Position numbers and translations under genes: made by a program. 45,291 nucleotides of DNA. Source: JAHCIE01 sp034431435. Lineage in GTDB: Bacteria; Chloroflexota; Anaerolineae; Epilineales; JAHCIE01. The notes under the pieces were generated by a model. The model was not told the origin of the DNA, searched no databases, and saw only the letters and a program-made list of their open reading frames with translations. Position 1 is the first letter of the stretch; each line of letters begins with the position of its first letter. Shown in pieces: positions 40,025 to 45,291 of the stretch. Location of the stretch: the NCBI GenBank assembly GCA_034431435.1, contig DAOUDG010000028.1, forward strand, positions 1 to 45,291, read 5' to 3'.

Positions 40025-42058
40025 ATGCCTGAGCCTGTGTTCATCCCCCAACCCTGGCGCGTCGAGCGACGCACCGGCGAGCATCCTCTCGACGTCGACA
40101 CCACCATCTGGGTGGCCGCCCGCGCCACCCCCCAGACGCGCTTCGCCGCCCAGCGCCTCGCCGAGGCCATCACCACCGCGACGGGCCTGACACCCAGGCT
40201 TGCCGTCGCCCCCGACGACATCGCGCTGTTCGGCCTACTGCTCGGCCCCCAGGGCGCGCGGCCCGACCCGCTGACCCTGAGTGAGGCGCAGGCGGCCGAG
40301 TCGGGCGCGGAGGGCTACGTCCTCGAGGTCAGCCCGGCCGGCGCCGCCATTGCCGCCCCTGCCGAGGCGGGCCTCTACTGGGGCGTCCAGACCCTCATCC
40401 AGGCGCTGCGCACCACAGGCCGCCGTCTGCCGGCCATGCGCGTCGAGGATCGCCCCGCCCTTGCCACACGCGGCCTGATGCTGGACGCCTCGCGCGGCCG
40501 CGTACCAACGTTGGACTACCTCAAGCGACTGGTGGACCTGCTATCGTCGCTCAAGATGAACCAGTTCCAACTATACCTCGAGCACACCTTCGAGTTCAGC
40601 CGCCGCCGCGAGTTCGGCCAGCAGGCGGGGGCCTACACTGCCGCCGAGATGCAGGCCCTGGACGAGTACGCCCGCGCCCGCCACGTGGAACTGGTCCCCA
40701 ATCTCCAGTCCTACGGCCACCAGCGTGCCCTGCTCAGCCTGCCCGAGTACGAGCACCTGGCCGAGACCGACTGGCGCTGGACATTGACGCCCGCCAACGA
40801 GGAGACCTACGCGCTGCTCGACGAGATGTACAGCGAGTTTCTGCCCAACTTCTCGTCCACCCAGTTCAACGTCGACTGCGATGAGTCGTGGGATCACGGC
40901 CTGGGCCGGTCGAAGGCGCTGGCCGACGAACGCGGCAAGGGCCGCCTCTACCTCGACCACATCCTGCGCCTGCGTGACATGGCCGCCATGCATGGCCGGC
41001 GCATCCAGGTCTGGGCCGACATCCTGCTCCACTATCCGGAGTTGCTGCCCGAAATCCCTGATGACGTCCTGCTGCTCGACTGGCGCTACGAGAACCAGGC
41101 GACCTATCCAACCGTCGCGGAAATCGCCCGCTCTGGCCGACCGTTCCTGGTCTGTCCCGGCGTCTCAGCCTGGAACACCATCTTCCCCCGCGTCGAAAAC
41201 GCCCTCGGCAATATCCTCGGCTACACCCGCGCGGGCATGGCAGCTGGCGCGGTGGGTATGCTGCTGACGGACTGGGGCGACCACGGCGCGTACGCCATGC
41301 CAGCCGCCTCGTTCTACCCCTACGCCTTCGGCGCGGAGACGGCCTGGACCGGCGGCGAGACGTCGCCCGATGCCTTCGATGCGAAGGCTGGCCCGCTGCT
41401 GTTTGGCGACCTATCGGGCCAGGTGGTCGCCGCTGTGCGGCGCACGGGCCGCGCCATGGAGCAGTGGCCGCTGAGGCGGCCCAACGGCTCGGACGCCATG
41501 GCCGCCCTCTTCGACGACCCACTGGCAGGCCGCCTGGCGGACACACCGCCGGGCGCGATTACCGAGATGGCCGCCGCCGCCGCGCAGGCCCTGGCTGCCT
41601 TCGCCAGTCTACGCGACGCGCAGCCGCGTCACGAGTTGTCATTCCTGGCGCACATGCTGGCCTTCGCCGCCGACAAACTCGCGCTCACCCGCCAGTTGCG
41701 CGGGGCGCTGGCCGACGGCGCGGAAATCGGGGGCCTCATCACCGCCCTGCGAACCCAGCGTACCCAGCTAGCTGCCCTGCGCGCCGAGTTTGAGAGCCTG
41801 TGGCTGGGGGCCTCCAAGCGCGCGGAGATCGCCTTGAGCCTCAGCTACTACGACACGGGGCTGGCGTGCTACGACGCAGCGCTCGCCTGGCTCGACGCCG
41901 GCAACCGCGACCTCGCCACCTACACACCGGACACGACGCCCGTGCTATGGGAGGTGGGCAGGGGCGAGATTCTAGGCCTGGCGGAGATTATCGGCTTCGA
42001 GAACCTGCCGCCAGACATCCGAGGCTGGCTGCAGTCGATGCCGGGCAATCGGGCCTAG
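40025..42058 (+). CDS. Glycoside hydrolase family 20 beta-N-acetylhexosaminidase
   Basis: A 677-residue exo-hydrolase. The N-terminal GH20b-type alpha/beta domain is at about 1-140, and a catalytic TIM barrel follows (about 145-500). The barrel opens with TRGLMLDASRGRVPTLDYLKRLVDLLSSLKMNQFQ-type strands and holds the Asp286-Glu287 catalytic pair (FNVDCDES). Trp-rich substrate loops (VWADIL, LLLDWRYENQ, LLTDWGDHG) follow. A helical C-terminal region (about 530-677) completes it. There is no signal peptide, so it likely acts in the cytoplasm on imported chitobiose-like or glycan-derived oligosaccharides. The ATG has GGAG at 40012-40015. It is divergent from the ROK kinase and converges on the Gfo/Idh gene. 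Confidence 0.92.
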   Translation: MPEPVFIPQPWRVERRTGEHPLDVDTTIWVAARATPQTRFAAQRLAEAITTATGLTPRLAVAPDDIALFGLLLGPQGARPDPLTLSEAQAAESGAEGYVLEVSPAGAAIAAPAEAGLYWGVQTLIQALRTTGRRLPAMRVEDRPALATRGLMLDASRGRVPTLDYLKRLVDLLSSLKMNQFQLYLEHTFEFSRRREFGQQAGAYTAAEMQALDEYARARHVELVPNLQSYGHQRALLSLPEYEHLAETDWRWTLTPANEETYALLDEMYSEFLPNFSSTQFNVDCDESWDHGLGRSKALADERGKGRLYLDHILRLRDMAAMHGRRIQVWADILLHYPELLPEIPDDVLLLDWRYENQATYPTVAEIARSGRPFLVCPGVSAWNTIFPRVENALGNILGYTRAGMAAGAVGMLLTDWGDHGAYAMPAASFYPYAFGAETAWTGGETSPDAFDAKAGPLLFGDLSGQVVAAVRRTGRAMEQWPLRRPNGSDAMAALFDDPLAGRLADTPPGAITEMAAAAAQALAAFASLRDAQPRHELSFLAHMLAFAADKLALTRQLRGALADGAEIGGLITALRTQRTQLAALRAEFESLWLGASKRAEIALSLSYYDTGLACYDAALAWLDAGNRDLATYTPDTTPVLWEVGRGEILGLAEIIGFENLPPDIRGWLQSMPGNRA

Positions 42059-42070
42059 GCCACCGACCTG

Positions 42071-42122
42071 GACCAGGGGCGAAGGGTCACCGACTACTGG
42101 GGTCCACCCTTCGCCCCTGGTC
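42071..42122. terminator. 17-bp perfect hairpin between convergent genes
   Basis: GACCAGGGGCGAAGGGT (42071-42087) pairs exactly with 42106-42122 around an 18-nt loop. It is flanked by the GH20 stop (42058) and the Gfo/Idh stop (42136), so it can serve both transcripts. The arm is again built of reiterated AGGGG/AAGGG words. Confidence 0.7.
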
Positions 42123-42135
42123 ACCAGCCAGGGTC

Positions 42136-43452
42136 TCACCCCACGGCGCCGAGCGCCGCCTGCTCGACCCGCTGGCGATACTCCGCCATATCCACGACCA
42201 CACGGTTCAGCCGCGATTCCTCGGCGGCGAACGCCATCAGATGACTCTCCAGCGAGACGCGCCCTGACGTGGCCGGCGCCGTCCCCTGAGTCATTGTCTC
42301 CACAAAGGCCTGCATCAAGCCAAAATCACCGCCACCGTGACCGCTACTCGCCAGGGGCGGGTGAATCACCTCCGCTTTCCCCTGGAACTTGCTAGTCGGG
42401 TGGACCGGCCAGCCGGAACCGTGGTAGTGATCGTAGATGCGAATCTCATTGTTGCTCTCGTCGGCGAACAGGGTCGCCCGCGAGCCATCGATGCGCGTCA
42501 TGCGCGTCTCCACGTGGGAGAAGCCCTGCATGGTAAGGGTCACTGTCGCGCCGCTGCCAAACAGCATGCTGACCACCTGGTGGTCAACGACCGTGTTGTC
42601 GCAGCGGTAGACGCAGCGGCCAAAGGGGCTGGTCTCCAGGGCGCGCCGCCGCGCCTCGTAGCTGTGGTCGGAGCTAAGGGCGGCCACCATGAAACTGACA
42701 GCCTCGGCCAGGTAGATGCGGGGCGCGTAGTAGCCACACTCGTCGGCGATGGGGCAACCATCCAGACAGCGAGCAGGAATCTCCGGTCCCACGCGGTCGT
42801 GGCGGAACCACTGGGTCGTGCCTGTCGAGGACAGGGTCACCGGCGCGCCGTCCATGAGCCAGATCAGATAGTCGAGATCGTGGCAGCACTTGGCAAGAAT
42901 CATAGGCGCGCTACGCTCGGCGTTGCCCCAGTTGCCGCGCACGAAGCTGTGGGCCATGTGCAGATATGACAGGTTCTCGTTGTGATTGACGCTGATCACC
43001 TCGCCCAGACGACCGGAGCGTACAATGTCGGCCAGGGTGGTAAAGAAGGGCGCGTAGCGCAGCACGTGGCAGATTTGTAGCAGCCGCCCGTTGCGCTCGG
43101 CCGCCTGGACGATGCGCATGCAGTCCAGGGCCTCCGACGCGATGGGCTTCTCAAGCAGCATGTCGTAACCAGCGTCGAGGGCGGCCAGGGCCGATGGCAG
43201 GTGGTCGCGGTCCATAGTGCAGTTCAGGACCGCCGCCGCCATCTGCGGCTGCGCCAGGACGTCCTCCCATGAGCGAAACTGGCGCTCAGCGGGGATGCCG
43301 TGGTCCCTGGCGAACCGCTCGCGCTTGGCGTCGTCAGGCTCGGCGACGGCCACGAAACGCAACTGGTCGGGGTAACGCAGGGCGTAGGGGCCGTAGGCAT
43401 AGTAGCCCCGGTTCCCCGCGCCCAACAGGACCATTTCGAGTGGATGAGACAT
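42136..43452 (-). CDS. Gfo/Idh/MocA family oxidoreductase with Cys-rich insert
   Basis: A 438-residue NAD(P)-dependent sugar dehydrogenase-type protein. The Rossmann motif is LLGAGNRGYYAYGPYA (9-24), EKP (101-103) holds the catalytic Lys102, and KCCHDLDYLIWLM (188-200) carries the conserved His-Asp. Between strands of the C-terminal domain lies a Cys-rich segment, C-x3-C-x5-C (Cys229, Cys233, Cys239) followed by Cys280 and Cys284. It resembles a structural metal or disulfide site seen in some members. The substrate is probably an oxidised or amino sugar, given the neighbourhood. GGAGA precedes the ATG. It lies downstream of the binding-protein gene, separated by a hairpin-rich 116-nt gap. Confidence 0.9.
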   Translation of the reverse strand: MSHPLEMVLLGAGNRGYYAYGPYALRYPDQLRFVAVAEPDDAKRERFARDHGIPAERQFRSWEDVLAQPQMAAAVLNCTMDRDHLPSALAALDAGYDMLLEKPIASEALDCMRIVQAAERNGRLLQICHVLRYAPFFTTLADIVRSGRLGEVISVNHNENLSYLHMAHSFVRGNWGNAERSAPMILAKCCHDLDYLIWLMDGAPVTLSSTGTTQWFRHDRVGPEIPARCLDGCPIADECGYYAPRIYLAEAVSFMVAALSSDHSYEARRRALETSPFGRCVYRCDNTVVDHQVVSMLFGSGATVTLTMQGFSHVETRMTRIDGSRATLFADESNNEIRIYDHYHGSGWPVHPTSKFQGKAEVIHPPLASSGHGGGDFGLMQAFVETMTQGTAPATSGRVSLESHLMAFAAEESRLNRVVVDMAEYRQRVEQAALGAVG

Positions 43453-43469
43453 TAGGAATTCTCCGTTGC

Positions 43470-43536
43470 CCGCCGAACGACCCTCGGCGGCCCCTGCAAG
43501 CCGGGAGCCTGAGGAGACTCCGTTCCCCAGGCTCCC
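43470..43536 (-). terminator. Two hairpins after the solute-binding-protein gene
   Basis: GGGAGCCTG (43503-43511) pairs with CAGGCTCCC (43528-43536), and CCGCCGA (43470-43476) with TCGGCGG (43484-43490). On the minus strand they follow the stop of the binding-protein gene (43569) and precede the Gfo/Idh Shine-Dalgarno. They probably terminate or attenuate the upstream transcript. Confidence 0.55.
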
Positions 43537-43568
43537 AGGTTAGCCGGATGGCTGTGACCCTCCGCTTA

Positions 43569-45291
43569 CTACTTCGGTGGCAGCTTGCCGTCCATGATCA
43601 GCAACGTGACCGGGTTGTCGGCGTAGACCGGGTTCTTCCAGACCGGATCCGAGTCGGGTGGGTAGGCTGCCACGCGCACACCCTCGAGGGCGGCGTTGTT
43701 GCCGTAGCGCTCCCACAGCGGGATGATGGGCAGCACCTGGTTGAAGGCCAGCGCCAGATCGGTCACGGCCTTCTTCTGGGCGGCCTCATCGGTACCCTTG
43801 GCCGTCGCCGTAATCATCGCGTTGAAGTCCACTTCCTTACCGTCAACCGTCTGCTTGAAGGGGAAGCTCATGCCTGGCCCAGGCGAGAGGGGCGGGTTGT
43901 AAACCAGCAGGTCCTGCTCGTAGGAGAAGAACGGATGCGGGTTGCCCGCGCCCCAGGCGCGGATAGCCATGGTGAACTTGCCCTGCTGAACATCCTGGTT
44001 GTGCTGCTGGAACTGGACACCGCGATACTGGGTCTTGATGCCCGCGTCCGTCAGCTGATTGGCCAGGTTCTCAGCCGCCGCCGACCAGTCGGCAAACTCG
44101 GCCGGGGCCGTTAGCTCGAACTCCAGGCGGCCATCGGGACCGGCCCACACGCCGTCGCTGCCCTTGGCATAGCCGGCCTTGGTTAGCAGTTCTTCAGTCT
44201 TCTTCGGGTCATAGGAGTACTGGTTCAGCTTGGCGATCGCGTCCGCGCTGACCCACTGCGGGACCATATTGTCCGAGAAGCCGGCCAGGTACTTGCTGTC
44301 GATGCCCGACTTACCCAGCGACACCGCGCCATTCTCGTCGCCCTTGATCGAGTACGCCATAGCCTGGCGCACCAGCGGGTTCGCCAGCCGCTTGTCGTTG
44401 TAGTTGACGAACAGAGCCGGGCCGCTGACTGTCGGCGGCCGGATGATGCGGATACCCTGGTCGATGTAGGACTTCTCCGTGGCGGGCGGGAAGCCGTGGG
44501 TAGCGTAGTCCGCTTCCTTCTGCAGAACGACCGGGGTGATATCCGGCGTCTCGCCGTTGTAGACAACGATCTTGTCGAACGGAATCTTGTCGGCGTTGAA
44601 GCCGCCCGGATTCTTCACCAGGTCCAGCCGCGACGACGTGATGGTGGCGGGATCGAGCTTGAAGGGGCCCGCGCCAACCATGTCCTTGGGCCGGAAGGCG
44701 GTGAAGTCCTGGCGAAGCTTCTTCACCTCTTCCGAGTCCTGGGTCTTTCCGTCCTTGAACAGCGCGGCGGCCTTGTCACCCCACTCCTTGTAGACGGAGT
44801 CGGGGCGGATGCGCGTCTTCAGGATGAAGCGGGGCGCAACGCTGGTCGGGTCGCTGAAGTGGAACTTGACCGTCATCGGGTCCACCGCCTCGACCTTGTC
44901 GATGTACTTCCACACCGACTGACCCATCAGCCGGGCCAGGTTGAAGGTGGTTACCACGTCGGCGGAGGTGAAGGGCTTGCCGTCGCTCCACTTCACGCCG
45001 TCCCGCAGCTTGACGGTGTAGTCCGAGCCTTCGGTCTTGAACTCGGTGCCCAGCCAGGGCACGAACTTGCCCTCGCTCCAGTTGTACGTGGCGAGGGGCG
45101 TCTCAACCAGCTCGTTGTAGATGCCGAAGTCGATGAAGTCGGTCACAAAGCTGTTGTAGTGGGCCTTGGGGGCCAGGCCGAAAGGCCACGCGCCGTGGAA
45201 CTCCTTGCCGCCGGCCGTCTTGGCCGCGGGGGCGGCGGCGGCGGCGGTCGGCGCAGCGGCCGCGGCTTTCGGCGCCTCAGTCGCCTTGGCC
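43569..45291 (-). CDS. ABC transporter substrate-binding protein, family 5 (SBP_bac_5), 5' end outside window
   Basis: The frame runs open to the window edge, giving 573 residues without the N-terminus. The first visible residues are an Ala/Pro/Lys-rich linker (about 30 residues), typical of the segment after a lipoprotein cleavage site. The mature family-5 fold follows, with KWSDGKPFTSADVVTTFN, the conserved loop near VKFHFSDPTS, VNYNDKRLANPLVRQAMAYS, and a C-terminal LPIIPLWERYGNNA. The protein should capture a peptide or oligosaccharide outside the membrane for an ABC importer whose permeases are not in view. Next to GH20/ROK/SIS/Gfo-Idh genes, an amino-sugar oligosaccharide is a reasonable inference, since chitooligosaccharide-binding members of this family exist. 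Confidence 0.9.
   Translation of the reverse strand, partial: AKATEAPKAAAAAPTAAAAAPAAKTAGGKEFHGAWPFGLAPKAHYNSFVTDFIDFGIYNELVETPLATYNWSEGKFVPWLGTEFKTEGSDYTVKLRDGVKWSDGKPFTSADVVTTFNLARLMGQSVWKYIDKVEAVDPMTVKFHFSDPTSVAPRFILKTRIRPDSVYKEWGDKAAALFKDGKTQDSEEVKKLRQDFTAFRPKDMVGAGPFKLDPATITSSRLDLVKNPGGFNADKIPFDKIVVYNGETPDITPVVLQKEADYATHGFPPATEKSYIDQGIRIIRPPTVSGPALFVNYNDKRLANPLVRQAMAYSIKGDENGAVSLGKSGIDSKYLAGFSDNMVPQWVSADAIAKLNQYSYDPKKTEELLTKAGYAKGSDGVWAGPDGRLEFELTAPAEFADWSAAAENLANQLTDAGIKTQYRGVQFQQHNQDVQQGKFTMAIRAWGAGNPHPFFSYEQDLLVYNPPLSPGPGMSFPFKQTVDGKEVDFNAMITATAKGTDEAAQKKAVTDLALAFNQVLPIIPLWERYGNNAALEGVRVAAYPPDSDPVWKNPVYADNPVTLLIMDGKLPPK

Noticed and set aside
39941..40084. Longer N-terminus of the ROK kinase
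   Set aside because: It would overlap the divergent GH20 gene and the promoter region. The extra residues are unlike any ROK protein.

Overview
The window is about 45 kb of GC-rich, densely coded bacterial DNA. It is most consistent with a Chloroflexota genome (Anaerolineae/Caldilineae-like). That is an inference from three things: Thr/Pro-rich 'TPTP' linkers behind single membrane anchors, Ala/Pro-rich linkers on secreted binding proteins, and intergenic gaps filled with long palindromes built from short reiterated words. I see no rRNA, tRNA, CRISPR array or recognisable transposase.

Layout. 1-121: end of an unidentified gene. 122-9814 (+ strand except one gene): large-subunit glutamate synthase behind a consensus sigma-70 promoter; an iodotyrosine-deiodinase-like flavoprotein with a hotdog thioesterase; an M50 membrane protease (-); and a UDG / TRIC-type channel / threonine dehydratase cluster. 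9916-13195: a tiny, extremely acidic Trp-spaced protein (-), an esterase (+) and an AAE-family transporter with two RCK_C domains (-).

13310-20672 is the most interesting block. A promoter and a clear cobalamin riboswitch (closing stem, core and B12 box all readable) lead into five same-strand genes. These are a secreted DUF4430 + alpha/alpha-barrel protein, a membrane-anchored DUF4430 protein, and the EcfT, fused EcfA-A' and S components of an ECF transporter. DUF4430 plus an alpha/alpha barrel are the two folds of animal transcobalamin and intrinsic factor. The locus therefore reads as a B12-repressed bacterial 'transcobalamin-like' capture and import system.

20705-30170: a radical SAM DNA-repair-type protein, an alpha/beta hydrolase and an MFS transporter (all -), RecD2 helicase (+), a small unknown gene (+), a DUF2087 protein (-), a membrane-anchored C39-like protein that has lost its catalytic Cys (-), and a methyltransferase (+). 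30181-35958: a UPF0182 membrane protein followed by a Pycsar-effector-like (DUF5706) three-TM protein with no cyclase in view, overlapping tail-to-tail with a Ski2-like helicase.

36362-45291: a probable amino-sugar utilisation locus. It has GH20 hexosaminidase (+), divergent from ROK kinase, SIS isomerase, amidohydrolase and YjbQ (-), then a Gfo/Idh oxidoreductase and a family-5 solute-binding protein cut by the window end (-).

Palindromic intergenic repeats occur at about ten places and in several cases run into coding sequence (a signal peptide, a helicase N-terminus, an S-component C-terminus, a stop codon).
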